64,000 nt of DNA from Clostridia bacterium (GCA_016938675.1 JAFGUF010000032.1:35238-99237), one strand, 5' to 3'; shown: positions 15,335 through 25,158, numbered from the stretch's first letter. The notes: generated from the letters alone by a model not told the origin. Numbers and translations are program-made.

Positions 15335-16681
15335 ATGAAAGTAAAAGGTATAATATTAGCAGCGGGTAAGGGAACGAGAATGAAATCCGATATCCCGAAG
15401 GTATTGCATAGGGCAGCGGGCAGGACAATGGCTGAATGGGCTGTCAACTCCGCATTATCAGTGGATGAAAAACCAACTGTGGTTGTTGGCCATTCCAAGG
15501 AAGAAGTGATGCAGATACTTGAAGGTAAGGCGGATTTTGTATTCCAGTTGGAGCAAAAAGGCACTGGCCATGCTGTAATGATGGCAAAAGAAAATATAAA
15601 GGGCAGTGACTATACAGTCATAACATACGGCGATATGATACTGCTTAGAAAAGAAAGCATTGAAGGCCTTGTTGATTTGACGATCAATGAAAATCTTGAC
15701 GCTGCAGTTTTAACTGCCTTTGCTGATGACCCAACCGGGCTTGGAAGAATAATAAACAATTCTGAAGGCTATGTAGAAAAAATAGTAGAGCATAGAGACG
15801 CAAATGAAGAGCAGCTAAAAATAAATGAGATAAATACCGGTGTGTTCTGCTTCAAATCGGATGCTTTGCTTGATGCACTTGGAAAAATTGGCTGCGACAA
15901 TTCGCAGGGCGAGTATTACCTGACTGATGCGGTGGAAATAATCAATAAATCAGGCGGCAGAATAAAAAGCGCTCACTGCGATGCTTTGGAAGCATTGGGC
16001 ACAAATGACAGGGCCCAGCTTGCACTTTCTGCTAAAGAACTCAGAAGAAGAATAAACAACGAGCACATGATAAACGGAGTAACCCTGATAGATCCTGACA
16101 ATACATATATAGATGCGGATGTGAAAATAGGCAATGATACTATAATATATCCAGGGTGCGTAATTGAAGGGAAAACAGAAATCGGATCAGGGTGCGTAAT
16201 ATATGGCGCAACAAATATAAAAGACTCAAAGATTGCTGAGAATGTAACAATAAAGGCGTCTAACATATTGCATAGCAGCGTAGGAAGCGGAACGAATGTT
16301 GGCCCGAATGCGTACCTGCGCCCGAAATCAAAAATAGGGAAAAACTGCAAGATAGGCGATTTCGTTGAAATTAAAAATTCTGATATTGGGGACGATACAA
16401 AAATCTCACATCTCACCTATGTGGGAGATGCCGATATAGGGAAGGATGTAAACCTAGGCTGCGGTGTTGTGGTTGTAAACTATGACGGCAAAAACAAAAA
16501 CCGCACTGTAGTAGAGGACAATGCTTTCGTAGGCTGCAATACCAATCTTGTATCCCCGGTGAGGGTAGGCAAGGGTGCCTATACTGCCGCTGGTTCAACT
16601 ATTACTGAAGACGTGCCGGAAGGTGCGCTTGCAATTGCGAGAAGCAGACAGATCAATAAAGAAGACTGGAAAAAGAAATAA
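15335..16681 (+). CDS. glmU: Bifunctional GlmU (UDP-GlcNAc synthesis)
   Basis: A 448-residue enzyme acetylating glucosamine-1-phosphate and then coupling it to UTP to give UDP-GlcNAc for the cell wall. The N-terminal uridylyltransferase starts with ILAAGKGTRMKSDIPKVLH and contains TYGDMILL. The C-terminal half is a left-handed beta helix of hexapeptide repeats (about 245-440) with YLRPKSKIG and SHLTYVGDADIG, the acetyl-CoA end. The ATG at 15335 has GAGGAG upstream, 16 bp after purR. It feeds the same precursor pool used by the dcw cluster genes. Confidence 0.97.
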   Translation: MKVKGIILAAGKGTRMKSDIPKVLHRAAGRTMAEWAVNSALSVDEKPTVVVGHSKEEVMQILEGKADFVFQLEQKGTGHAVMMAKENIKGSDYTVITYGDMILLRKESIEGLVDLTINENLDAAVLTAFADDPTGLGRIINNSEGYVEKIVEHRDANEEQLKINEINTGVFCFKSDALLDALGKIGCDNSQGEYYLTDAVEIINKSGGRIKSAHCDALEALGTNDRAQLALSAKELRRRINNEHMINGVTLIDPDNTYIDADVKIGNDTIIYPGCVIEGKTEIGSGCVIYGATNIKDSKIAENVTIKASNILHSSVGSGTNVGPNAYLRPKSKIGKNCKIGDFVEIKNSDIGDDTKISHLTYVGDADIGKDVNLGCGVVVVNYDGKNKNRTVVEDNAFVGCNTNLVSPVRVGKGAYTAAGSTITEDVPEGALAIARSRQINKEDWKKK

Positions 16682-16714
16682 AATAAGCACAAAGGAGTGC
16701 AGGAGACATTAATT

Positions 16715-17716
16715 ATGGGCAGAAATGGCGCAATAAAGCTATTCGATGTAGGTTCTAACACAAAATTAACAACTGAAATTGCTAAACTTTTGGAGATACC
16801 TGTCGGCCTTAATAAGGTTGAAAAGTTCAGTGACGGTGAAACATCTGTGCAGATATTAGAGACCGTTAGAGGATGCGACGTATTCCTTATACAGAGCACC
16901 AGCTGCCCGACAAATGACCACCTGATGGAACTGCTCATCATGATAGACGGAGCAAAAAGAGCCTCAGCCAGAAGAATAACGGCAGTAATACCGTATTTCG
17001 GATATGCTAGGCAGGACAGAAAGACCAGGGCAAGAGACCCGATTACAGCAAAGCTTGTAGCAAACCTTTTGACATCAGCCGGCGCGGACAGAGTGCTTAC
17101 GATGGATTTGCATGCGCCGCAGATACAAGGATTTTTCGATATACCGACAGACAACCTTTTGGGTATGCCAATACTTATTGCTCATTACCTGCAAAGGCTA
17201 TTTATAGGCGACGACCTAGTAATAGTAGGGCCTGATTTAGGATCAGTAAATAGGTCAAGGAACTTCGCAAGTACAGTAAACTGTCCGCTTGCAATAATCG
17301 AAAAAAGGCGCCCAAAGGCCAATCAATCAGAAGTAATGAATGTAATAGGCTCGGTTGAAGGCAAGAGAGTGCTGCTGGTTGACGACATGATAGACACAGC
17401 CGGAACAATAGTTAAGAGCGCGCAGGCGCTGAGGGAGCATGGAGCAACGGAAGTATATGCATGCTGCACGCATGGAGTGCTCTCAGGGGAAGCTGTTGAT
17501 AAAATAAACGAATCATGCATTAAAGAGCTGGTAATGACAAACACAATTGAACTACCGGAGGAAAAGAACATAGATAAGATAAGGGTGCTCTCAGTTGCGC
17601 CAATGTTCGCAGAAGCCATTGAGAGAATATACGAAGATATGCCTGTTAGCTCACTATTTACAAAGGCGCCGACTAACATACGCCCGATAGGAGTACAGCA
17701 GTCTATAAATTTATAA
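16715..17716 (+). CDS. prs: Ribose-phosphate pyrophosphokinase
   Basis: A 333-residue PRPP synthetase making PRPP from ribose-5-phosphate and ATP for nucleotide, His and Trp synthesis. Conserved segments: FSDGETSVQI, YFGYARQDRK (ATP site), DLHAPQIQGFF and the PRPP loop VLLVDDMIDTAGT. It is slightly longer than the usual ~316 residues, with a C-terminal tail. The ATG at 16715 is preceded by CAGGAG; an in-frame GTG at 16697 is too close to its AAGGAG. It lies 33 bp after glmU, as in Bacillus. Its product is the inducer sensed by PurR. Confidence 0.96.
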   Translation: MGRNGAIKLFDVGSNTKLTTEIAKLLEIPVGLNKVEKFSDGETSVQILETVRGCDVFLIQSTSCPTNDHLMELLIMIDGAKRASARRITAVIPYFGYARQDRKTRARDPITAKLVANLLTSAGADRVLTMDLHAPQIQGFFDIPTDNLLGMPILIAHYLQRLFIGDDLVIVGPDLGSVNRSRNFASTVNCPLAIIEKRRPKANQSEVMNVIGSVEGKRVLLVDDMIDTAGTIVKSAQALREHGATEVYACCTHGVLSGEAVDKINESCIKELVMTNTIELPEEKNIDKIRVLSVAPMFAEAIERIYEDMPVSSLFTKAPTNIRPIGVQQSINL

Positions 17717-17729
17717 GATTATTTTTTAG

Positions 17730-18668
<939 letters not shown>

Positions 18669-18690
18669 AAAAGCTATAAATTAGAATATA

Positions 18691-18735
18691 AATACCCGGA
18701 GAAAGAATATATTTCCCCGGGTATTTTATATTTTT
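18691..18735 (+). terminator. Terminator after fba
   Basis: AATACCCGG (18691-18699) pairs perfectly with CCGGGTATT (18717-18725), followed by TTATATTTTT. It closes the purR-glmU-prs-fba run. Confidence 0.9.
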
Positions 18736-18890
18736 AATCATAAAACTATTCTTAATTATTCTGATGTAATGATTTTTTCTCAAGTTTAAAAAAAATTCAT
18801 AATTTACCCACAGAATCAACATAATTAAAAGCGATAATACTTTTGAACGAAACATCTAAGTTTCTTCATTCTTAATCTACCTCTTCCCCT

Positions 18891-18939
18891 CTTCTTGATA
18901 AACAAGAAGTTTGCCGAACAACGAGTTCGGCCTTTTTTT
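18891..18939 (+). terminator. Two hairpins with an intrinsic terminator, no gene assigned
   Basis: A 7-bp hairpin (CTTCTTG 18891-18897 with CAAGAAG 18903-18909) is followed by a second one (GCCGAAC 18913-18919 with GTTCGGC 18925-18931) and a run of seven T. This plus-strand terminator lies 150 bp after the fba terminator, so it may end a small RNA or be a backup terminator. The rest of 18669-18976 holds no convincing gene. Confidence 0.7.
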
Positions 18940-18976
18940 ATTTAAAAACGAAGTTTCGATAGATTAACTTTAAATA

Positions 18977-19474
18977 TTACATATTGGTAAAGTCGCAGCT
19001 TTGGGAAATTAGCTTGCATATTTCAATAAGATTTTTTTTGTCAGATTCGTCGAACCTCTTAACAATAGGGCTATCAATATCCAAAACAGCTGCTACTGCA
19101 CCATTGACAAGTATAGGCACTACAATTTCAGAACGTGATTCCGCATCGCATGCTATATGCCCAGGGAACTCATGAACGTCGTCAACCAGCTGAACCTGCG
19201 CTGTCTGATAAGCGGTTCCGCATACGCCTTTCCCCATTTCAATCCTTATGCAGGCTGCCTTGCCCTGAAATGGTCCGAGAACCAGCTGGCCCTCCCTTGC
19301 TATATAGAATCCCACCCAGTTGATATGATCAAGGGCTTGATTAAGCAGGGCGGAGATATTGGCCATATTGGCGATGGAATCCCTTTCGCCATCCATAAGC
19401 ATCTTTGCATATTCAAATATTTCAGCATACATCTCGTTTTTGTCAGCGCTTAGATTATCAGATATGTTAAACAT
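18977..19474 (-). CDS. msrC: Free methionine-(R)-sulfoxide reductase (GAF domain)
   Basis: A 165-residue single-GAF-domain protein of the fRMsr type, which reduces free methionine-R-sulfoxide in the cytoplasm. NWVGFYIAREGQLVLGPFQG is the family opening, and the three catalytic cysteines are in the expected places: AACIRIEMGKGVCGTA and GHIACDAESRSEIVVP. The C-terminal VLDIDSP is also typical. The ATG at 19474 lacks a strong ribosome site. It stands alone, convergent with fba; 19475-19675 upstream is AT-rich with no other gene seen. Confidence 0.92.
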   Translation of the reverse strand: MFNISDNLSADKNEMYAEIFEYAKMLMDGERDSIANMANISALLNQALDHINWVGFYIAREGQLVLGPFQGKAACIRIEMGKGVCGTAYQTAQVQLVDDVHEFPGHIACDAESRSEIVVPILVNGAVAAVLDIDSPIVKRFDESDKKNLIEICKLISQSCDFTNM

Positions 19475-19675
19475 ATTTGCCTGCTTTCTAAATAAGTAAT
19501 TTTATGTTTGAAAAGTGGTATGGCTATTCTATCATATTATAATATTACATTCAATAAAGCGATTATCCAATTAGCGCCAATAACAAACTAATTTCTTTTT
19601 GATTATTTAAAAATATGGTAAACTACTATCATATAGAAAAAGTAAACTGAGACGAATAAGAAAGGCAGATAAAAA

Positions 19676-20149
19676 ATGAAGACATTGATAGTATACGGAA
19701 GTAAATATGGCTATACAGAAAGCTGCGCTGGCAAGCTAAAGGATATGATTAAGGGAGAGGTAACGGTTGCGAATGCTAAAGATAAAATCCGCAATGTGGA
19801 AGAATACGACAATGTCCTTATAGGTGGGTCAATATATATGACCATGCCTAATAAACATGTAAAAGCTTTTGCTCAGAAGAAGACAAAAGTGCTTCTCGGT
19901 AAAAAGGTTGGGCTTTTCCTGTGCTGCGGCGGTGTAGACAAGTTCGATGAATTCCTCGCAAAAACCTTCCCTGCTGAAATAATTGAAAGCGCGCATGCCA
20001 AGGAATGCTTCGGTGGCAAAATGAACAAAGAAAACATGAGCGGGTTCCACAAGAAAATAGTCGAGATGGTGGAGCAGGACAAAAGCCAGCCGCCCATGCA
20101 GTGTTTGGAGGAGAATATTGAAAAGCTTGCGGCGAAGTTCAATTTGTAA
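19676..20149 (+). CDS. Flavodoxin-domain protein
   Basis: A 157-residue flavodoxin-fold protein of the Flavodoxin_5/HemG-like type. The FMN phosphate loop is at the N-terminus (VYGSKYGYTESCA), followed by NVLIGGSIYMTMPNKHVKAF and LFLCCGGVDKFDEF. The ATG at 19676 follows AAAGGCAGA. HemG proteins oxidise protoporphyrinogen, but no haem genes are nearby, so a general electron-transfer role in an anaerobe is as likely. It may be cotranscribed with the next gene, 48 bp away. Confidence 0.85.
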   Translation: MKTLIVYGSKYGYTESCAGKLKDMIKGEVTVANAKDKIRNVEEYDNVLIGGSIYMTMPNKHVKAFAQKKTKVLLGKKVGLFLCCGGVDKFDEFLAKTFPAEIIESAHAKECFGGKMNKENMSGFHKKIVEMVEQDKSQPPMQCLEENIEKLAAKFNL

Positions 20150-20197
20150 TTGGACTAATGAGTCTATAAAGACATAGCATTAAGAAAAAGAGTGATT

Positions 20198-21160
20198 ATG
20201 AAACCTATTAAAATAATATTCGCATTTGTAATATTTTACTTTGCAGCAACATCGGTAGGCAGTGTTATGACGCTGGCGGATAAGATAAGCGCAGGCAACA
20301 TCTATATTGAGTATGCATTCTACGCAATGATTGCATTGCTTTTATTAATATTTGTTGTTTTTCCTCTGATAATGTATTCATTTACGCCATCTGTTGCCAC
20401 GCTGACATTGGTGGGGGAGCGAAATGAACGCGCCGTCAGAAGATACAGAAGGCATCTTTTGAATACAATTGATGCTGAGAAAAAAGCTGCGCTAAAAAAA
20501 ATCCCTGCAAAAGATATTGAGGCCAACTGCGAGTTTATGCTGCAGCACCTGCGCGATGTAACTATGGATAAACGAAAACTCGTAAGAAACACTGCGATGA
20601 AGCTGACAACAACAGTAATAATTTCACCTAATTCTTTCATTGACGGACTGGCTGTTATAATTGGAAATAGCCATATGATATATCAGCTATCCAAGGGAAT
20701 AGGTGTCAGGTATTCATGGAAGGATATTATCAATTTTTATTTTAACACTTTTACCATTGCTTCAGTAACAGGAATAATACAAGAATTCGATGAGGAGATA
20801 GAGGAAATTATAACGTCCATTGCGCAGGAGTTTTCGGAATTCCTTGGCGCTGAATCGGGCCGATCAATAACGGAATCTGTACCCTTTGCAAATATACTAT
20901 CAAAGGCTATGGTACCCATATTCGAGGCCGCAGGCAACTATGCCTATGTGGTATACAATGGCAACAAATTCCTGAGTACTGTTGTAAACCAGCTGAATGA
21001 GCATCCGCTGAAGCAAAGTCAGGTGAACAGGGCGGCCAGAAAGCTGGCAAGACGGGAAAAATACAAATACTTAGCTGAGATGACTGCAAAGATAAGCTGG
21101 AGCGGGCCCAGCAACATAATAAAGAAGGTATTTACAAAGAAGAAGAAAGATGCAGAATAG
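20198..21160 (+). CDS. Membrane protein with a DUF697/YcjF-like region
   Basis: A 320-residue protein with two N-terminal membrane helices (about 5-27 and 37-60), then a basic cytoplasmic region. ISPNSFIDGLAVIIGNSHMI, followed by a glycine-rich helical part, resembles the DUF697 (YcjF/TIGR01620) region found in proteins tied to small GTPases. The C-terminus is very basic (FTKKKKDAE). The function is not known. The ATG at 20198 is preferred over the in-frame GTG two codons earlier, as it has better spacing from AGAAAAAGAG. Family assignment is by eye. Confidence 0.6.
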   Translation: MKPIKIIFAFVIFYFAATSVGSVMTLADKISAGNIYIEYAFYAMIALLLLIFVVFPLIMYSFTPSVATLTLVGERNERAVRRYRRHLLNTIDAEKKAALKKIPAKDIEANCEFMLQHLRDVTMDKRKLVRNTAMKLTTTVIISPNSFIDGLAVIIGNSHMIYQLSKGIGVRYSWKDIINFYFNTFTIASVTGIIQEFDEEIEEIITSIAQEFSEFLGAESGRSITESVPFANILSKAMVPIFEAAGNYAYVVYNGNKFLSTVVNQLNEHPLKQSQVNRAARKLARREKYKYLAEMTAKISWSGPSNIIKKVFTKKKKDAE

Positions 21161-21201
21161 GTCAACTAGTAAAATACATAAAAAGAAAGGTGCATTAAGA
21201 A

Positions 21202-22209
21202 GTGGACATAAATAAAATATGGGGAGGCTGGAATGATGCTGAAAAGTTTTCGGGAGTATTTTCAGTCACGGATGAGAATGGCATAGTTTTTAAAAAGTGC
21301 ACAGGGTTTAGAAACAGAGCAGAGGCGTTGCCTAATGACTATGACACAGCCTTTGGCATAGCTTCCGGCACGAAGCTGTTTACCGGTTTAGCGGCCTGCA
21401 AATTAATCGATGCCGGGAATCTCTCACCTGAAGATAAGCTATGGGATATACTTCCGTATGATTTAGGCAGAATAAATAGAGATGTAACGATATACCACTT
21501 GCTTACGCATACCTCTGGAATAGGTGACTATTTGGACGAGGAAGCGCCGAACTCCAGTAATCAAGAAGAAGAACTATGCAATAAATACCCTGTTTATTTG
21601 TGGGAAAAGCTTGAATACTATCTGCAAATGATTGCACCTCTGCCGCAAAAATTTGATCCAGGTGCGCGCTTTGGGTACTCAAATGCCGGGTTTATAATGC
21701 TTGGTCTCGCCATTGAGGCAGCAAGCGGAAAGACATACCAGCAATATGTTACAGATGAAATTATTAATCCCCTTGGACTTAAACATACCGGCTTCTACCG
21801 TATGGACTCACTTCCTAAAAATACTGCTCTTGGCTATACTGGTGAATCGAAAATGCATACTAATATATTCAGACTTCCGATTATAGGCGGGTCGGACGGC
21901 GGTCTTTTTACCTGCGCAGCGGATTTGGATACTTTGTGGCGCTCATTGTTTGCTGGGAAGATACTATCTGAAAAAATGCTCAGTAATTTTATCAAAGCGC
22001 AAGTGAAGATAAGAGAGGGCAGAAGCTATGGGCTTGGTGTATATAGATATGATAGCAGCGATACATACTACGCAGTGGGCGGCGACTTCGGTGTGGATTT
22101 CTTCACTGTCTACAATCCTAAGCATAAGCTAGTTTTTTCAGCTTTGGGTAACTCCGAAGTGGATACCTATCCTTTGCTAAATGCAATTTTTGCGGAAATG
22201 CAGTTGTAG
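21202..22209 (+). CDS. Serine hydrolase, class C beta-lactamase / PBP4 family
   Basis: A 335-residue member of the beta-lactamase (PF00144) family. The nucleophile motif SGTK is at about residues 55-58 and the YxN motif is YSNAG; VGGDFG, near the C-terminus, fills the third-motif position. HLLTHTSGIGDYL is typical of the family. There is no signal peptide, so it is probably a cytoplasmic esterase or peptidase rather than a secreted beta-lactamase. The start is GTG at 21202 after AAAGAAAGG. The substrate is unknown. Confidence 0.88.
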   Translation: MDINKIWGGWNDAEKFSGVFSVTDENGIVFKKCTGFRNRAEALPNDYDTAFGIASGTKLFTGLAACKLIDAGNLSPEDKLWDILPYDLGRINRDVTIYHLLTHTSGIGDYLDEEAPNSSNQEEELCNKYPVYLWEKLEYYLQMIAPLPQKFDPGARFGYSNAGFIMLGLAIEAASGKTYQQYVTDEIINPLGLKHTGFYRMDSLPKNTALGYTGESKMHTNIFRLPIIGGSDGGLFTCAADLDTLWRSLFAGKILSEKMLSNFIKAQVKIREGRSYGLGVYRYDSSDTYYAVGGDFGVDFFTVYNPKHKLVFSALGNSEVDTYPLLNAIFAEMQL

Positions 22210-22238
22210 AACAGATTAATTAATTTTTACATAAAATA

Positions 22239-22916
22239 TTATATGATCATCCCGCCGTTAAAATAGCATTCAAATACCTTGATTCCTTCGTAAAATATTT
22301 CTTCATGTCCTGTAAACCAATCAAATTCTCCTATGTATTTACAATGATAGGTGTATTGATTAAACCTGAAGAGTAATGGGCCGCGCGGCAGCATTTCGCT
22401 GCATCCTGCGGTGAGCGCTGCTTTAAGCACGTCGCCCCGGAACATATCATTTAATGTTCTGCCGCGGTAATTCATTGCCCATACGGGATTTTCTTCAATC
22501 CAAAGAGCCTCTTCTCCGGAAAATGATTCGCCGCCAAGGTAAGTATCTATATACAAATAATTGCCTTTTTTATACGTCAGGTCGTGTGAATTGGGTCTGC
22601 ATGATTCTTTATCCAAGGGTGCATTGGCTGCGTAAGTGTTTTTCTTTGCCTCGTAGAGAAAACCTTTTATGGACTCTTCCTCATATGGTACATATTTTTT
22701 TGCCTGTTGACAAAAATCCGTTTCAGGTCTGATAAGACGGTCTAAGCTAACTGAAAAAATATTGGATATTGAAATCAGGTTAGTTATGTCAGGAAGATTT
22801 GTGCCTGACTCCCACTTTGCTACGGCCTGTCTGGAAACACCTAATTTCTCAGCCAGTTCTTCCTGAGATAAATTATTCTCTTTCCTTAATGCTGGAAGGT
22901 TTCTGTAAAATTCCAT
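22239..22916 (-). CDS. XRE family regulator with a C-terminal DUF5680-like domain
   Basis: A 225-residue protein. The N-terminal helix-turn-helix (about 5-60) is a standard Cro/C1 type: LSQEELAEKLGVSRQAVAKWE. The C-terminal part (about 85-220), with YIDTYLGGESFSGEEALW and WAMNYRGR, resembles the DUF5680 domain often found behind such HTHs in clostridia. The ligand and targets are unknown. The ATG at 22916 follows AAGGAG. It is convergent with the serine hydrolase, 29 bp away. Confidence 0.88.
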   Translation of the reverse strand: MEFYRNLPALRKENNLSQEELAEKLGVSRQAVAKWESGTNLPDITNLISISNIFSVSLDRLIRPETDFCQQAKKYVPYEEESIKGFLYEAKKNTYAANAPLDKESCRPNSHDLTYKKGNYLYIDTYLGGESFSGEEALWIEENPVWAMNYRGRTLNDMFRGDVLKAALTAGCSEMLPRGPLLFRFNQYTYHCKYIGEFDWFTGHEEIFYEGIKVFECYFNGGMII

Positions 22917-23039
22917 ATTCGCAGCTCCTTGATTATATTATAATTAAGTATATACAAGATACTTCAGATTTACCAGCACCTATTAAGTGCAGTTTTGTAT
23001 ATCAGTGGTTGCGTAATAACTAAAAGTCTAGTAAAAATA

Positions 23040-23128
23040 CAATCGGTTCAAGAATAAAAATAATACCGCCAACAAAAAAAACGCACCTTGCGGTGCGTCT
23101 TTAGTTGGAGCCGCTAATCGGATTTGAA
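23040..23128. repeat. Partial duplicate of the tRNA-Thr 3' end and its terminator
   Basis: The stretch repeats 23220-23307 at an offset of 180 bp. Best conserved is a ~59-base block (23069-23128 versus 23249-23307) that differs at two places and holds the terminator hairpin, CCA and the last 23 bases of tRNA-Thr. An 11-base block (AATCGGTTCAA at 23041 and 23221) is also shared. Between the copies lie about 90 bp with no recognisable gene. The rest of 22917-23284 holds only the second terminator. Confidence 0.8.
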
Positions 23129-23252
23129 GACGGAGGCCGTCAGCCTTAATATGAATCAAGGGTCTGTTCTTAAATAGCAACAGTATCAAATCTGCTTTTG
23201 CTTTTACGCAGCCTTTATCAAATCGGTTCAAATATACAATCAATAACTCCAA

Positions 23253-23277
23253 CAAAAAAACGCACCTTGTGGTGCGT
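23253..23277 (-). terminator. Terminator of tRNA-Thr(GGT)
   Basis: On the minus strand ACGCACC-loop-GGTGCGT (7-bp stem, 23260-23277) is followed by seven T, 7 bp after the tRNA CCA. A nearly identical hairpin is at 23073-23098. Confidence 0.88.
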
Positions 23278-23284
23278 CTTTAGT

Positions 23285-23360
23285 TGGAGCCGCTAATCGG
23301 ATTTGAACCGATGACCCCATCCTTACCATGGATGTGCTCTACCTACTGAGCTATAGCGGC
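23285..23360 (-). tRNA. tRNA-Thr(GGT)
   Basis: A 76-nt cloverleaf with encoded CCA. Acceptor GCCGCTA pairs with TAGCGGC, the anticodon stem CATCC/GGATG encloses the loop ATGGTAA (anticodon GGT), and the T-arm is ATCGG-TTCAAAT-CCGAT. It reads ACC/ACU threonine codons. Confidence 0.95.
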
Positions 23361-23483
23361 TTGATTTGATACGAAGGATATTATATGATATATTAATGAA
23401 AAATGCAATACAAAATTAAAAGCCGCTTTTTAGGCATATAAGAATTATATGTAAAAAAATAAATATTTGTTTGTCAGAATCTA

Positions 23484-23512
23484 TTGACACGGGTGCGTCA
23501 TTGTGCTAGTAT
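23484..23512 (+). promoter_or_regulatory. Sigma-A promoter of the dcw cluster
   Basis: TTGACA (23484-23489), 17 bp, TAGTAT (23507-23512). The start near 23519 gives a leader of over 210 nt before mraZ that carries the MraZ boxes. Confidence 0.85.
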
Positions 23513-23612
23513 TTATATATGTAATATAGGGGAGAGTCTAATTAATTATTACATTTGTGATTCTTTAAAAAAATTGAATATTATCTCCGGCACCATTTTT
23601 TTTAAGCAATGG

Positions 23613-23659
23613 TGGGGAAAAATGGGGAATTAGTGGAGATAAAAAACATACTGGTGGAG
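23613..23659 (+). promoter_or_regulatory. MraZ box (tandem TGGRG repeats)
   Basis: TGGGG at 23613 and 23623, and TGGAG at 23634, are spaced by 10 and 11 bp, with a fourth TGGAG at 23655. This is the helically phased TGGNN array known to bind MraZ before its own operon. It lies about 75-120 bp before mraZ, downstream of the promoter. A 7-bp hairpin (CACCATT/AATGGTG) overlaps the first repeat. Confidence 0.75.
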
Positions 23660-23734
23660 ATGTATGGTATCTACAGGGTGATTTAGTGGATATTCCTGGG
23701 GCGACAAGCCTTACCGACAAAACGGAGCAGCGAT

Positions 23735-24187
23735 ATGATATTTGCGGGAACAAAAGAGTATAGCGTTGACGAAAAGGGCCGTGTTGTGCTGCCTCCGAAG
23801 TACAGGGATGACCTCGCCGGAGACATTATGATATTTAAAGATATCGTGTATAACTGCATCAGAGTGTACCCTTATTCAGAATATGAAAAATACATTGCGG
23901 AACTTGATAATGAAATATTATCTGACAGAAACGCAGAAATATTGTTAGACAGGGCGATCAGCAGAGCGGAAGCAGTTCAGCTTGATAAACAGGGCAGAAT
24001 AATGATACCCCAGAAAATGAGAGATTCTGTAGGAATAGACAAGGAAGTCCTAGTAATTGGAAAAAGAACTCGCTTTGAAATATGGACACAGGCAGCATAT
24101 GACGCAGAATTCAATGACGATAAAGAGGCTGTACGTGCATATGAAGACAGAATAAATACAAACAGAGAGATCAAGCTAAGAGGTTAA
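23735..24187 (+). CDS. mraZ: Transcriptional regulator MraZ
   Basis: A 150-residue protein with two AbrB/SpoVT-like domains: YSVDEKGRVVLPPKYRDDL near the start and VQLDKQGRIMIPQKMRD at about 84-100. MraZ forms a ring that binds tandem repeats before the dcw operon and represses it. The ATG at 23735 follows CGGAGCAG. It is the first gene of the cluster, with rsmH 2 bp downstream. Confidence 0.97.
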   Translation: MIFAGTKEYSVDEKGRVVLPPKYRDDLAGDIMIFKDIVYNCIRVYPYSEYEKYIAELDNEILSDRNAEILLDRAISRAEAVQLDKQGRIMIPQKMRDSVGIDKEVLVIGKRTRFEIWTQAAYDAEFNDDKEAVRAYEDRINTNREIKLRG

Positions 24188-24189
24188 AG

Positions 24190-25131
24190 ATGAGCGAAAA
24201 CACCAGACATGTGCCCATAATGCCGAAAGAAGTGCTGGAAAGTATTATTACAGACCGTAACGGCGTATATGTGGATGCTACACTGGGCTTTGGCGGACAC
24301 TCCGAACTGATACTTAATGAACTGTCAGCAAAGGGAAAGCTGATAGGAATAGACAGGGACAAAGAGGCAATTGAAGCCTCAGAACATAGACTTGAAAAGT
24401 ACGGCGACCGTTTTCGTGCGATTCACGGAAACTATAAGGACATTGAGGGCTATTTAAGGGACGAGGGTATTAGAATGGTAGATGGAATTTTGGCCGACCT
24501 TGGCATTTCCAGCTACCAGATCGATACCCCCGATAGAGGGTTTTCATACAATAAAAATGCCCCAATTGACATGAGGATGAACCAACAGGACAAGCTGAGC
24601 GCATACGAAGTAGTCAACAACTATTCAGTGGAAGAACTCCAAAGGATAATAAGAATATACGGAGAAGAAAAATTCGCAAGACAGATTGCGCAGCAGATAC
24701 AAAGACAACGCGAAAAGAAAGAAATTGAAACTACTTATGAGCTGGTGGAGATAATAAAAAGTGCCATACCTGCACCGGCAAGAAGAAAAGGAGGGAATCC
24801 CGCAAAAAGAACTTTTCAGGCTATCAGGATACATGTTAACGATGAACTTGAGGGATTAAGTGAGACGATAGAAGGAATGATACGATTATTAAAAAGCGGT
24901 GGGAGGCTTTGCGTAATCACATTCCACTCTCTTGAGGACAGGATAGTGAAACAGGTGATGAGGGAACTGGAAGACCCCTGCACATGCCCGAAGGATATAC
25001 CTTATTGTGTGTGCGGAAAGATAAGCCTTGGGAGGGCTTATCCTAGAGGGGGAATTGTTCCGACAAATGAAGAGATGGAAAACAATTCAAGGTCCAAAAG
25101 TGCCAGACTGAGGGTTTTTATTAAGAATTAA
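24190..25131 (+). CDS. rsmH: 16S rRNA N4-methyltransferase (C1402)
   Basis: A 313-residue SAM-dependent enzyme methylating C1402 in the decoding centre. The SAM loop is in VDATLGFGGHSELIL, and the catalytic region includes GILADLGISSYQID and GFSYNKNAPIDMRM; NPAKRTFQAIRIHVNDEL and CVITFHSLEDRIVK are typical of RsmH. A cysteine cluster near the end (CTCPKDIPYCVCG) is usual for the family. It lies 2 bp after mraZ, the classic dcw position. Confidence 0.97.
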   Translation: MSENTRHVPIMPKEVLESIITDRNGVYVDATLGFGGHSELILNELSAKGKLIGIDRDKEAIEASEHRLEKYGDRFRAIHGNYKDIEGYLRDEGIRMVDGILADLGISSYQIDTPDRGFSYNKNAPIDMRMNQQDKLSAYEVVNNYSVEELQRIIRIYGEEKFARQIAQQIQRQREKKEIETTYELVEIIKSAIPAPARRKGGNPAKRTFQAIRIHVNDELEGLSETIEGMIRLLKSGGRLCVITFHSLEDRIVKQVMRELEDPCTCPKDIPYCVCGKISLGRAYPRGGIVPTNEEMENNSRSKSARLRVFIKN

Positions 25132-25158
25132 GTAGTAATTAATATTATGGGAGTAAAT

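Noticed and set aside
23028..23255. A 75-codon minus-strand ORF across the tRNA-end duplicate
   Set aside because: It reads through the terminator hairpin and duplicated tRNA sequence, so it is unlikely to be coding.
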